Assembly: GCA_036927565.1 (NCBI GenBank)
Contig: JAYESD010000012.1
Coordinates: 2,232,001 to 2,296,000 of the forward strand
Length of the DNA stretch: 64,000 nt
Source of the DNA: Tuctoria greenei
Taxonomy: Eukaryota; Streptophyta; Magnoliopsida; Poales; Poaceae
Direction: 5' to 3'
This document shows, one piece after another, positions 10,618-23,253 of this stretch. Below the pieces are notes generated by a model. It made no database searches, was not told the origin of the DNA, and was given only the letters and a program-made list of their open reading frames with translations. The position numbers and the translations under genes are program-made. Every line of letters begins with the position of its first letter. The first letter of the stretch is position 1.

Positions 10618-10760
10618 GGTAATTATATCAGGCGGTTGGTAATTCAAACCCGCCTGAGAAGAAGATTATCTCAGGCGGTTGGTAAGTAATACCCGCGTGA
10701 GATAAACGTCTTCTCAGGCGGTTATTAAGTATCAACTGCCTGTGAAGATATTTACTTCTT
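10618..10760. repeat. CACTA subterminal repeat block 2
   Basis: Five or six copies of the CAGGCGGTT/AACCGCCTG core occur in both orientations, with TAAGTA-type spacers. Some are degenerate (CCGCGTGAG, AACTGCCTG). The block precedes the second copy of the 0.7 kb unit. Confidence 0.7.
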
Positions 10761-11445
10761 CTTGATTAAATGTGGGTCCTTTAAAAAGGCAAAATTCCAC
10801 TTTCTTGTAATATTATTGATAAGTAAAGGTTACCATTAAATTTCACTTCATAAATCCTTTGAAATTGGTCAGAACATAAAAAACATACAACAAATGCTAT
10901 TTTCATTTTTCTATATTGATGAATATAATGCCTTTTTCATTTATTTTTTAGTGAACATTTTTACTCATCATACCAACCTCTATGAATTTTTTAGGTTTTT
11001 TTAAATTTTTTTGAATCAATGTGTGTTCATAATTTGATGAATGCCTCATATGTATATGAGCATTTAGTTAGAATGATGGATAATTTGAAGTTTGACATCT
11101 TGGAATGCTTTTAAAAAAATTAACAAAATTCATACATGTATAAATGATACAAATATGTTCATACAAACAAATTTGAGTGAATGATCTTTTTTTTATGAGA
11201 TACACAAATGTGAATAATATGTGAGTAGAAATTAATTTGATATTTACCAAAACATTACAATGTCAGCTATACAAGTTTTAAAATATTTTGTTCAGGTGGT
11301 AGATGTTAATTTATACAAATGTAGAAGAAAGAATCATCGAATTTGGACATAATTTGCAGAATCTAAACATGTTTGAGTATTTATATTGGAAGCTAAATAA
11401 AAAAGAAGCAAGGGATAAGGAAACTGAAGAACAGTATCGGGCATT
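10752..11445 (+). repeat. 0.7 kb AT-rich CACTA unit, copy B
   Basis: Colinear with copy A from TTCTTGATTAAATGTGGGTC to CAGTATCGGGCATTATCTC, with scattered substitutions and single-base indels in T and A runs. Confidence 0.85.
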
Positions 11446-11530
11446 ATCTCAGGCGGTTGGTAAGTAAAACCCGCCTGGGATAAACTTCTTCTCAGACGGT
11501 TATTAAGTACCAACCGCCTGTGAAGATATT
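11446..11530. repeat. CACTA subterminal repeat block 3
   Basis: Four repeat cores (CAGGCGGTTGG, CCCGCCTGGG, CAGACGGTT, AACCGCCTG) in alternating orientation separate copies B and C of the 0.7 kb unit. Confidence 0.7.
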
Positions 11531-12237
11531 TACTTCTTCTTAATTAATATTATTAATTAAATGTGGGTCCTTTAAAAAGGCAAAATTCCACTTTCTTGTA
11601 ATATTATTGATAAGTAAAGATTATCAATTAATTTAACTTTATAAATCCTTTGAAATTGGTCAGAACATAAAAAACATACAACAAATGCTATTTTTCATTT
11701 TTCTATCTTGATGAATATAATGCTTTTTTCATTTATTTTTTCAGTGGATATTTTTACTCATCATACCAACCTCTATGAATTTTTTCAGATTTTTTAAAAT
11801 TTTTTTAATCAATGTGTGTTCATAATTTGATGAATGCCTCATATGTATATGAGCATTTAGTTAGAATGATGGATAATTTGAAGTTTGACATGTTGGAATG
11901 CTTTTAAAAAAATTGACAAAATTCATACATGTATAAATGATACAAATATGTTCATAGAAACAAATTTGAGTGAAGGATCTTTTTTTATGAGATACAAAAA
12001 TGTGAATAATATGTGAGTAAAAATTAATTTGATATTTACCAAAACATTACAATGTCAGCTATACAAGTTTTAAAATATTTTGCTCAGGTGGTAGGTGTTA
12101 ATTTTATACAAATGTAGAAGAAAGAATCATCGAATTTGGACACAATTTGCAGAATCTAAACATGTTTGAGTATTTATATTAGAATCTAAATAAAAAAGAA
12201 GCAAGGCATAAGGAAACTGAATAACAGTATCGGGCAT
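11531..12237 (+). repeat. 0.7 kb AT-rich CACTA unit, copy C
   Basis: This is the third copy of the unit, again bounded by subterminal repeats. It is followed by the repeat and promoter block that leads to the transposase gene, so the array A-B-C looks like a tandem amplification of the element's 5' end. Confidence 0.85.
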
Positions 12238-12500
12238 TATCTCAAGCGGTTGGTAAGTAATACCCGCCTGAGATAAACATCTTCTCAGGCATTTACTAAG
12301 TACCAACCACCTGTGTCGACGTCCGTGCACGACCTTTCATTTCCCCGAGGTGTGACCTTTCAAATCGTGGTTGGTAGATATTTACTTATTCTTAATTAAT
12401 ATTCTTGATTAAATATCTTCTCAGGCGGTTGCCTGAGATAAAGTTAAAAACCGCCTGTGAAAAACCGATGCCTATATAAGGACCCCTCACCACAGTCAAA
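12238..12500 (+). promoter_or_regulatory. Subterminal repeats and TATA promoter of the transposase unit
   Basis: Six or more repeat cores end in GCCTGTGAAAAACCGATGCC and a TATA box (CTATATAAGGACCCCTCACC at 12472-12491). A segment GTGTCGACGTCCGTGCACGA at 12313 onward repeats sequence from the leader at 9720 and marks an internal duplication. Confidence 0.65.
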
Positions 12501-13706
12501 ATGCAACCCTGGAGAATTTATATCGACGCCGCAAGGCTGTTGAATTTCCCCTGCGCCGCGTCGCCGCTCCGCTGCCCAGCCCATACTGCCGCGCCGCCGC
12601 TCAACCCCGCACCGCCACTTCTCCACCCAGCCGGCCCACCGTGCTGACGCCTCCCCACCGTGCTGACGCCTGTGCAAGGTAAATGTATTTTCCTTACTTT
12701 TTCTTTGTATATTTTAATTAGCTGATAAGCTATTAGTTTTGTGTGTTCTGGTATATGGATTCTGTCCTTTTGCATGTGTAAGGACTGTATGGATTGTGTT
12801 CTGGTATATTGATGTATGGACTATATGGATTGTTTCCTTTTTGTGTGTTCTGCTAGTTTGGTCTTTTATATATTGAGGTATGGACTATATGGATTGTTTC
12901 CTTTTTGTGTGTTCTGCTAGTTTGGTCTTGTATATATTGATGTATGGACTATATTGTAATAAGCTTATTATAGTTTGTACCTATTATGTGACATGAATAT
13001 GATGTTTAATTAACAGATGCTATTGTAATATATATAAGATGCATGAAGTTTACCCGAACTTGTAATTGTAGTTTTATGTGTTTTCCTTTTCAATATGCTA
13101 CTTGTGTGTGCGTACCTCCTCCTTGCATATATTTCGAAGGAGTGATTAGGGTTAGCTTTCTAGGGAGATGGTTTTATAACTCACCCATTTAGTTACCATC
13201 ATTGGATGGGATCCGATGTCAAGATATAACGGATCGGATCCCACCCAGACCTAGCCCATGCTGCTGGGCCTGTTTGCCCCACGACTTCAATCCTTCACCC
13301 CCGATTACTGCTCCCGACGCCTTCGACTCCGTCCGCCTCAAGCTGCAGTAGGGTTGGGCATTGGCGACCATACCTTCTCGTTGCTAGGTTACATCAATGG
13401 TGGAAGGGTGCAAAAGCCAACGACATGGCCATCTGTAAGCGGCAGCGAGGTCGGGAAATGGCACCGGGGGTGGAAGGCGGCACCGGGAAATGGCACCCTA
13501 GATCCCACCCAGACCTAGCCCATGCCACTGGGCCTGTTTGCCCCACGACTTCAATCCTTCACCCCCGCCTCAAGACGTTGCCCGTCTCCTACATTATTTG
13601 CCATAATCATACTTGTTATGTCTCTGTAAATTCATTTTGTAGAAGACCTTTAGAGAATATTTGTGGCCAAATTATGTAAATCTGACAAAAATTCTATTAT
13701 TGAAGC
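12501..13706 (+). other. CACTA leader and first intron region
   Basis: A GC-rich leader (to about 12680, ending TGTGCAAG before GTAAATG) is followed by a long AT-rich intron-like stretch with TTTGTGTGTTCTGGTATATG. The leader and start of the intron recur at 35985-36360 (CACTA-2), and the intron start also recurs at 28683-28800. Nothing coding is recognised. A segment of about 66 bp starting GATCCCACCCAGACCTAGCC occurs twice (13238 and 13500). Confidence 0.55.
13238..13570 (+). repeat. Pair of direct repeats in the CACTA leader
   Basis: GATCCCACCCAGACCTAGCC followed by TGGGCCTGTTTGCCCCACG occurs at about 13238-13310 and 13500-13570 with two substitutions in the shared part. It is a local duplication with a 260 bp offset. 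Confidence 0.7.
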
Positions 13707-16700
13707 ATGGACCGTCGAGCGTGGATGTATAACATGCCAAGACCTGATCTTATGTACATTCATAATATTGCAAATTTTATTGAAGCATCCAAGAGACATG
13801 GGAAGTTGCAAAAGATAGATGACATATTATGTCCATATATCGACTGCGAAAATAAGATTGCTTGGACGGATACTATAGTAATCCAATCTCATTTGGTGAA
13901 AAGAGGTTTAAAAAAACTACACAATATGAACAGAGCATGGTGAGTTAGATACATATGATGTGGATAAAAATGATGAGAGAGGTTCAGATGATGATAATGT
14001 TCATATCAATGATGGTAGTGATAATCAAGCTGGTGATGATGATGATGAGTTCGATTGTGAAGAGATGTTGCGTCACATTGAACCATATGTATTGATTTCT
14101 ATGGGAGCAAGCAAAGGTTTAAGTAAAATGGATACATTGCAGAATGCGGAGACGGAGCATTTATATGATGAATCAAATGGTTGTGATAAAGAGTTTACTA
14201 CATTGCGTGCAGTCTTAGAACTACTAAAGTTGAAAGCTACGCACGGATGGTCCGATTGTAGTTTCTCTGATCTATTGAATCTTCTGGCAAAAATTCTTCC
14301 AAATCCAAATAAACTGCCCAGAAGCACTTATAAAGCGAAGAAACTTCTTTGCCCGATAGCACTAGGTGTGACAAAAATACACGCTTGTGTGAACCATTGT
14401 ATTATGTATCGCAAAGAGCATGACCTCACAACTAGATGCTCCATTTGTGGTGTCAGTAGATATAAGAATGACTACAATCACCAATATGTTACCAACATGA
14501 AAAAGACTCAGAAGAATAAGAAGTTTATTATTGGTCCTGAAGGTGACAATGACGATACTTCTGCCAATGCAGACGGGAAGAATAAGAGAAAAATTCCTGC
14601 CTTGGTGATGTGGTACCTTCCGGTAATTGATCGCTTGAAGCGTTTGTTCTCAAACCCTAGGGAGGCTGAACTTATGCATTGGCATTCCGAGCAATGCAAG
14701 AAGAATGAAAAACATATACGACATCCTGGTGATGCAACACAGTGGATAAATTTTGATATTCAGTATCCAGAATTTGCGAAGGAAATAAAAAATGTGAGGT
14801 TTGCCTTGGGTACAGACGGAATGAATCTGTTTGGTGAAAAAAGGAGCATACACAACACATGGTCTGTGGTCTTAACGATGTACAACCTACTGACGTGGTT
14901 GTGTCACAAAAGGAAATATATCTTATTATCTGTTCTTATCCAAGGTCCAAAACAACCCGACATCGAAATTGATGTGTTCTTGGAACCTTTAATGGAAGAT
15001 ATGGCGGAATTGTGGAATGAAGGGGTACGTACATGGGATGAGTACAAGCGGGAGTATTTCACACTAAGAGCAATGATATTCTTACCGTGCATGATTATCC
15101 TAGACTGTTTACATTATTGGGACAAATGAAAGGGAAGAAAGGTTGTGTTAGGTGCGTGGATAGAACTGGATTTCTATACCTCACTTCATCCAGAAAGACG
15201 GTGTACATGAGACACCGACGGTTCTTGACAGATACACACAAGTATAGGAAGATGAAAGAATAATTTGATAACAAAATCGAAAAAGATACTGCACTAAAAC
15301 CTTACAGTGGAAAACTTGTGTTTGAAATGGTCAAGAACATTCATATTGCTTTCGGTAAGGGCAAAAATAGTAAAGGAATTAAGAGAAAGAAAAGTACATC
15401 TTCGGATGATACAACTGATATGGCTTTCAAGAAACAATCAATTTTTTTCAAGTATCTTCCGTATTAGAAGAATCTGGAATTTTGCCATAGTATTGATTTG
15501 ATGCACGCTACAAAGAATGTATTTGACAGCATCATTGGGACCTTGCTGGACATGCCGAGGAAAACAAAGGACGAATTAAATTCACGTATGGACCTAGTAA
15601 ATCTTGGTTTGAGACCAGAGCTTCATCTAGTAGAAAAGGCGAACGGGAAGCATTACCTTTCCCCAACCAGCTACAACTTGACGCTAGAAGAGAAAAAAGT
15701 AATTTGTGAATGCTTGCGTGGGATCAAAGTGCCCACGAGTTTCTCATCCAATATCCGCAAACTAGTCTTGATGAAAGACTTGTCTTTATTCGGTTATAAT
15801 TCTCACGACTGTCACATGATGATGGAAATTTTCTTTGCCATTGCAATAAGAGTCATCAAACCTGAGCATATAAAAGTTGTCATCACACATTTGTGTTACT
15901 TCTTCAATGCAGTATCGCAAAAGGTGATAGCACGTGAAGATTTAGACTATCTGAAAACATACACCATCGAGACAATGTGCAAGCTTGAGATGTGTTTCCC
16001 ACCATCCTTTTTCGATATGAAAGTACACCTAATCATACATCTTGTTGATCAGATAAAAGCATTGGGGCCACTATATTTACATCATATGTTTTCGTTGGAG
16101 AGATATTTAGGAGTATTAAAAGGTTATGTGCAGAACTGTGCTCACCCAGAGGGTTCAATTATGGAAGAATACACCACTGAAGAAGTGATTGAGGGTTGCA
16201 CTGATTACATCAAAGATGGAAAATCGATAGGTGTGCCTATACCGGTACATGAGGGTAGACTATGTGGGAGAGGCAAAGTGGGTAAGAAAACTTTCATCGT
16301 TCAAGATTACAAGAATGTACACCGTGCAAATTTTGGTGTACTACAACAGCTCGTAATAGCTGAGTCGTACATCGAGGAACACCAAATTGAGCTTCGTGAT
16401 AAAAACTAAGACCGCACAAAGGACTGAATCATGAAAGAGCACATAAGATGTTTCACTGAATGGTTAATGGACAAAAATATACCATACGGAAACACTATAG
16501 AAGAGGCAACAATGAAGAAGTTAGCTTCTGGCTCATCTGCTTTGGTGACATCATGGCAAGCATATGACATCAATGGTTACACATTTTACACTAAAGAAAA
16601 AGACGGTAAGAGTGTTGCACAAAATAGTGGTGTTCGTATTGAGGCTTATGATTCACAAGGGCAAAAGACCACATACTTCGGGTTCATAGAGGAAATATGG

Positions 16701-16847
16701 GAACTCGATTATGGTGAAAGAATGGTAATGCCTGTATTTAAGTGCCAATGGGTCAAACATCCTGATGGTGTGAAAGTGGACAATTACGGGCTGACACTGG
16801 TAGACTTGAATAAAGTGGGTTATAAAGACAACCTGTGGGTTCTCGCC

Positions 16848-18256
16848 TGTAAGGACCGAATGCCCAAGAAGGGGGGTGGTGAATTGGGCTTTCTTCGAAA
16901 AATTCTAAGCAATTGAAACTTAATTTCTAAAGCCCAATTCCCTACGCGACTAACTATGCATTCTAGTAGATAGAAACTTTGCGGAATATAAATGCATAAA
17001 AGAAAAAGGGAAGGAGAAGGATGCAAACTCCCGAGGAGACAAGGATTTATCCCGTGGTTCGGCAAGATCGTTAAGACCTTCCTACATCCACGTTGTGGCA
17101 CCCACCAAAGGGTTTTGCCACACCCTCGTCACTGAGACAAGGGGTCTTCACTATTCTTCTCCGTTCGCCTCCCTGGCAAGGTGGAGCTCAAGCCTTGTAC
17201 AACTTCGACCTTCCGGGCTTCCACACATGCCTTGGAAAGCTCCGGAAGTCTCTTCACGATTACAACACCAAGGGCACTCCCTTGAGGCTCTCACACTATC
17301 CTAGAAATTCCACTCACACAGAATGGTGGCACACAAGCTCTCTCTCTCCAGCTAGTTCTAGCCTAAACCTTGGTGTAGAGGTGATCAAAAAGGTGTGGAA
17401 GTGATTGCTCTTGGCCTTGAACACTTGTGGATGTGTTGGTAGCTTCTGGTGATCAAGACTTGACGAAATGACAGGGTTAGGGGGTATTTATAGCCAGCCT
17501 CCCCGAAATAGCCGTTAGAAAAGTAGGCTGACAGAACTTTACTGTGAACATCGGATGATCTGATGTCTCCCCTTTAGTTATCATCGGTCTAATTACTTTG
17601 GCTGTCGTCATTGTGTCACATATGACCGTTGTTAGACCGATGTTGCCCCTGTCTTCTCATAGGATGATCCGGTGGCTCTTCCTCCAGAATTTGCTTAATC
17701 TTGATGCTTACTGGAGTGATCGACCGATGTGTGTAAGTCTGCACATCGGATGATACGGTGCTTTACTTGGTCCAATGGTATTGCAAACTGTACTGATGGA
17801 CCGATGTCACTGAGCCATTCACATCGGATGATCCGGTGAGTACATTTGTCTGAGGTCTTCTTCTTCAGTTGAACCAACTCGACCGATGTGTACATTTCTG
17901 AAATCATCGGTTGATCCAGTGAGTTGATTTTGTTTGCTTTGAGTTGTTTTGAGTGAATCTTTTGTGTCTTGCTCAGATGACCTCTTAGACATTTGTTCCA
18001 CAAGGCTCTGTAATGATCTTCAAGCATTGTATGTTGTCAACTTATGGTTGAGTGACTTAGACATAAGAGATTTCACTTCTTGTCTTTATCTCATTGATTT
18101 GATCTCAAAATTTGATTGTATATGGGTCTCCAATGACATATTCATTTCATTTTATGAGTGATTATGGGGACCTTGCATTCACAAATTCATTAGTAAAGTT
18201 CAATGGTTGTCATTAATCACCGAAACCGTACTTCATGGGGGGCCTAGATGCTTTCA
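16848..18256 (-). repeat. 3' LTR of the Copia element (left)
   Basis: This 1409 bp LTR starts TGTAAGGACC and ends GATGCTTTCA (TG...CA). It contains several imperfect palindromes of the type CATCGGATGATCCGGTG between 17540 and 17920. The first 40 bases cut the transposase frame. Confidence 0.9.
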
Positions 18257-18275
18257 ATCTCCCCCTTTTTGGTGA
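18257..18275 (-). promoter_or_regulatory. Polypurine tract of the Copia element
   Basis: ATCTCCCCCTTTTTGGTG on the plus strand reads CACCAAAAAGGGGGAGAT on the element's strand, directly upstream of the 3' LTR. This is the expected plus-strand primer site. Confidence 0.75.
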
Positions 18276-18661
18276 TTGATGACAACACTATAATCAAAGC
18301 GCAATAGTAATGAATTTGATAGAATGAAACTTGGAAGAATATGCAATGAATACAGGGTGTCACACTTGAAGCTTAAACATCAATTAATAACTCAAGTGTG
18401 AATAAAAAGTGATCATAAACATAGATAAACACCAAATGAGCCCAATCGAATAATGACTCATGTAAATAAGTTCATTAGAGCTCAAAAGTAGCAAATGAGA
18501 GCAAACACACCAAATGAGCAAACACACTGAATTACAAGAATGATAAACGATAAATGATAAAAGAGACTCCCCAGACTCCCCCTGACACTAAGACGCTCCC
18601 CCTGACTCCTCTAACTCTTCTCCCCCTTTGGCATCAAGACACCAAAAAGGGATCCGAGCGT

Positions 18662-21022
18662 CTAACGACCCTGAGTGATGGGCGCGATGACGAACTGGTC
18701 ACCGTCGCTGTCGTCAGAGCTACTGGCTGGAGTAGTGGTGGAGGGAGCTGCTGGAGCCGTAGGAGCCACCGTTGGTGCCTGCTGTGGAGGAGCTGCTGGA
18801 GCAGGGGCACTGACGACGGAGGCCGGCGTCTGCTGGAACAGAGTCGTGGCCGGCAGCGGGGAGTGAAGCGGAGCACTAGGAGCCAGAAGAGGAGACATGC
18901 TGAAGGAGGGAATCGGTGTAGAAGGTACTGGGGCCACTAGAGCGGCAGCTGGAGCCAGGACTGGAGGTGGTGGAGCGACTCCTAGCAGCTGCGACGGGAG
19001 GGCAATCCCGATCTGGGTGTAGAGGTTGGTGATCAACCCCAGGATGCCCATCATCGCCTGCAGCGTCTGCTGCTGCTGGTCGAGGGTGCGCTGGTGCATC
19101 TGGTCGATGAGCCCCGTCAGCCTGCCAGTGTCTTCACGCCTCTCACGGGCGATCTGACGCTGCATCTCCTCCTCCTGCTGCTGGAGCTCAAGGAGACGGG
19201 CAGCCTGCTCCGCTCGGGCCTGCTCGGCTGCCAGCCTGTCCAGACGCTGCTGCTCAACCATCTGCTGGAGGAGCGACGTCAGCTGTGACGGCTGTGTGAC
19301 CTGCGCCTCAGTGACGGGAGGTGGAGTAGGTGGTGGCACTGTGGAGCCTCCAGCCTCCGCGTCGTGCTTCCTGGGTGAGGGCAGAGGAGGGAAGTACTCC
19401 TCGACACTATCGTCGGTGTCGCTCTCTGAACAGATATGCTGCAAGTCCTCCCCCTGAGCCTCAGCCTCGGCAAGCCTCTCATCCTCCTTCTCTAAGTCAG
19501 ACCAGTCCTCCTCAGAAAGTCGGGCCCTGACCTGACGCTCAACTGGACGGCCAAGGCGGCGGTCTCCAGGAGCTGGGGCACGGTAGTGACTGAACCGTGT
19601 CACACTCTCGTCAGAGAGACGGTCGTGCACGACGGACCCCTCGGGAACCATCATAGTGAGCAGGTAGCTGATCTAGTGCCCATATACTAGCTGCCTCATC
19701 ATGCCCACACCGTCTGTGATCACATCCTCCATCTCGCATATGAGGACGTCCACGATGTCGAACTCCATCCCGTTCATGATGTAGAACAGGAGAGTCTGCT
19801 GCAAGCTGGTGAACCCCTCCAAATAGCCAGACCTCGGCAGGAGCGTGCGGCGCAAGGCAAGGTGCACTGTGCGCGCAGCTGGAGTCAACAAAGCTGGTAC
19901 CCTCAGCTGGTCAGGAGAGAAGGTGGGACCGAACAAAGAGCGAATCTCCTCCAGCAGTGGTACCACTCCTCCAGTGAGTGGCCTCCTCGGTGGATCTGCC
20001 TGACCGTAGACCCTCTCATGTACACAGGTGTCGTGCAAGTCCACTCCAAGCAACTGTCCCAACGTCTGCCTCGTCAAGTGGTAGTGCTGACCCATAAACA
20101 TGAAGTCAATTGACCTTCTGCCCTCAGAGACATAGAGGGTGGCGTAGAAGACGCGGACCCAATATTCCACATAGGCACTCCGCTCATATGCCATTAACTG
20201 CACCAAGCCTCGGTACCTCTCAAAGTAAGGACGGATCTCCGTCTCTGCTACCAAAGCTAGCTGACCCCAATCCAGATAGTTGTGTTGAAACAGCTTGTGC
20301 CCTCGACGCCTGTAGGTCTCGTAGAGAGATGCCTGGGTGACAGTCCAGAAGCGACTATCCACCAGAGCCTCTCGGGGCTGCGGGTACCACTCCTCAAGCA
20401 GCACATTCCACCTGAGCTTGTGAAGCTGCTTGGCCTTCATATTCCGGTAGTCGGTCAACCGGACTCCTTCAGCGACATGGAAAGTGGTGTCCATCTCGTA
20501 GATAGCACGCTGGGCCTCCCTGTCCTCACGACGGTCGGCAACCGTCGGTCTTGGACGAGGAGCAGCCGGGGGATGACCCCCACGGGTCCAGGCTGAGCGC
20601 TGGCGGACGAGCGGCTCAACCGGCTCCTCTTCAGCCTTGGAGTTGTCGATCACTGGAGGCTGCCTCGGACGAGCCTCGCGGATCCTCAGCAACCCCCCTC
20701 GGCCACGCTCACGCTCCTCGGCGACGCGAGCGGCCATCAAGGCCTTCTTCTCCTCCTTTGACAACTTTTGCTTCTTCGCGGCCGGCTCCGCGATAGCCTT
20801 CCCTTTGTTCTTCTTGTCACGAGCCATTGCGATGCGCGAGAGCACGGAGTCGACGAAGGAGATGACGTGGAGATCAACGGGGTTGCGAAACCCTAGCGGC
20901 GAAGGATGCATCATGATGGCAATGTGTGCGTGGGGCGGCGGGGGCGCTGTGGTGATGGGGAGAGCGGCGGCGACAGCTTGGTGGAGCGGCGGCGGTGAGG
21001 CGGCGGCTTGTGGAGGCGGCAA
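18662..21022 (-). pseudogene. Envelope-like ORF of the Copia element, one in-frame stop
   Basis: This ORF lies between pol and the 3' LTR, where Sireviruses carry an env-like gene. The first 450 codons (21022-19673) and the next 330 (19654-18662) are in the same frame and separated by one TAG at 19673-19675. The N-terminal part is Pro/Ala-rich and then basic (KKQKLSKEEKKALMAARVAE). The middle is a folded region resembling the plant transposon-protein domain of such ORFs (VYGQADPPRRPLTGG). The C-terminal part is a Gln/Glu-rich coiled coil (QQMVEQQRLDRLAAEQARAE), then a Pro/Ala-rich tail with an acidic DDSDGD near the end. I see no convincing membrane segment. Function is unknown; the envelope label is by position and family only. 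Confidence 0.7.
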
Positions 21023-21239
21023 CGCGGGTGTGCGTCGCGTGGATGGAGGCGGCGGCGCGGCGAGCGGCGGTGGCGCTGTGGAGATGGCGGCGGCCGGAGG
21101 CGGCGGCGGCGGCCTGTGGGCGGCAGCGGCGGCGTCCGGCGGCGGTGGAGGTGGCGCAGTGAGAGGATCGGCGGAGGCGGTGTTGGGATCGGGAGAGAGA
21201 AACCGGCGGAGGCGAGGACGTGTTTAAATAGTGGGTCCC

Positions 21240-21620
21240 AAACCCTAGCCGAATATTTAATACCAGATGGACCGATGTTAGATGGGATATACGTCGGTCG
21301 AACGCCACAGTAAGGATATTCAAAAAGTTGCTGTTGACATCGGATGGACCGACGTTTAGGGTTTGGATCATCGGTCGAATGGCACAGTAAGGGTGTTCAA
21401 AAGAGGAATGTTGACACCGGATGATCCGACGATGGAGGAGGTAGCATCAATGCAATTTGGTACAGCTCCAGAATTGTAAACACCGGATGGACCGATGTTT
21501 TTCAGAATGAACGCGTCGTTTGAATTGAGATACTGACTGAACTGGCCCATGGAGATTGAACACCTATTGGTCCGATGAGGGATTGACCTAGACATCAGAT
21601 AATCCGATGACTGCAGAACT
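21240..21620. repeat. Array of GGATGGACCGA/GGATGATCCGA motifs upstream of the env-like ORF
   Basis: At least five half-palindromes of the form ACATCGGATGGACCGACG or ACACCGGATGATCCGACG occur at 20-70 base spacing. The same motif family occurs in both LTRs. Conserved short palindromes in non-coding parts are described for Sireviruses; their role is not settled. Confidence 0.65.
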
Positions 21621-22195
21621 ATAACATCCCATATATGTCCTTTGACCAAACAAACAAGCAACGAGAAACACATGTCTTAGGACTTTTTGGGCAACCCCTT
21701 ACCCCCCAAAGATACTAATATGCCAATAACTTGGCTAGGCCTTAAGGCAAATGGAACATCGAGAAAAATAGGAGAAAAATATCCAAATAAAATGTAAGGC
21801 CCATGCTTTGTGAGGTAGATTATGAAGATTTCTATCTCTTTAGAGCATGTTCTTCTAGGCATTAACGCACCTAACATTTTGTTCTTTCCACCTTATATGA
21901 GTTGAGATATTGCATTTCAAACAAGTCTCTTTCTCATGAGGTGGGTTCCCCTTTGTGACAATCTACCGTATGCAATGCCAAACATTTTATAATGCAAGAA
22001 ATTGTAAATCTATATGGCAGGCATCATGCAAGACATAAATTAAATCTATCTTGCCAAGTTTGAACCTTTCAAAGGCTTCTTCAGGGAGAGCTACTCTCCA
22101 AGCCTTGGGAAAACCCAAAGGAACCACCATCCCAAGCTAACCCTTGCTCACTCCTATCCTTTGAGAGTTAGGCAAGACCTATATGAAGTGCATTC

Positions 22196-23215
22196 TTACA
22201 TGACGTTTGTTGCATCTAGCACATTTAATTCACTTCTTAGCCTAGAAAAAGTTTTCTCATCAAGTGGTTTAGTGAAGATATCCGCCAATTGTTCTTCGGA
22301 CCTAACACCTCTCAAAGAGATGTCTCCCTTAGCTTCATGGTCCCTTAAGAAATGATGGCGAATATCAATGTGCTTAGTGCGGGAGTGTTGAACCGGGTTT
22401 TTAGCTATCTTAACCGCACTTTCATTGTCACTCCGTACCTTGATGATGGGAAGTTGAAATTCCCTTTGAGCGCGGTTGGCAAAGGTCTTGAACACTTCCG
22501 GAGTCTCACTCTTGTCACCTAGAAATAGAGTCCAAGCATAGCGAGAACAATCATCAACAATAACGAGACAATAGAGGTTACCGCCAAGGCTTTTATATGT
22601 GGACGGTCCGAAGAGGTCCATGTGGAGTAGTTCAAGTGGCTTGGAGGTTGACACCATTGTCTTCACTGGGTGGTGTGAAGCAATTTGCTTCCCGGCTTGA
22701 CAAGCGCTACAAAGCTTGTTCTTCTCAAATGTGACATCCTTCACGCCGGTCACCATCCCAAGCTTGAATGACTTCTTGAGTTTGCTCATTCCAATGTGCG
22801 CTATGCGTCGGTGCTATAGCCATCCCAAGCTTGTCTTAGTGAAAAGACAAGTGGTCAAGCTAGCATTCTTATTGGCGAAGTCCACTAGGTAGAGATGTCC
22901 ATGCCGAAATCCTTTGAAGACTATGTCTTGGCTTGTTTCACTACTCACAACAACATCATTTTTGCTAAATGTGCATGGTAGTCCAAGATCACATAGTTGT
23001 GCAATAGAGAGTAAATTGAAGCTAAGTGACTTAACATTCAAAACATTAGAAATGGACAAGTCATTTGAAATAGCAATTTTATCTAACCCAATTACCTTTC
23101 CCTTAGAGTTATCACCAAAGGTGACTTGTTCATGATTGCCGGGGTTTTCTATGGTGGTGAACATACCATCATTGCCGGTCATATGTTGAGTGCACCCGCT
23201 ATCGAGTACCTAATG
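22196..23215 (-). pseudogene. Protease, gag-pre-integrase and integrase fused in frame to RNase H tail
   Basis: From right to left: a protease active site (DSGCTQHMTGN) at about 23215-23170, a GAG-pre-integrase zinc region (HIGHR-type text broken by a stop near 22812, then CSACQAGKQIASHH), and the integrase core from LLHMDLFGP to IKVRSDNE. Immediately after the second catalytic Asp region the frame continues SAVKIAKNPVQHSRTKHIDI and QLADIFTKPLDE, which is the end of Copia RNase H. The rest of integrase, all of reverse transcriptase and most of RNase H are missing, yet the frame is kept. The copy cannot mobilise itself. Confidence 0.85.
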
Positions 23216-23253
23216 CTTTCCTCCAGCTTTGTAGTTCACCTACACACATGAAC

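Noticed and set aside
8700..12500. Regularly spaced short repeats that could suggest a CRISPR-like array
   Set aside because: The repeats alternate in orientation with short AT spacers and sit in a CACTA element of a plant genome. They are subterminal transposase-binding type repeats.
20637..21227. Plus-strand Gly-rich frame near the env-like ORF start
   Set aside because: It is the reverse complement of Pro/Ala-rich codons of the env-like ORF and leader. GGC repeats produce a false frame.
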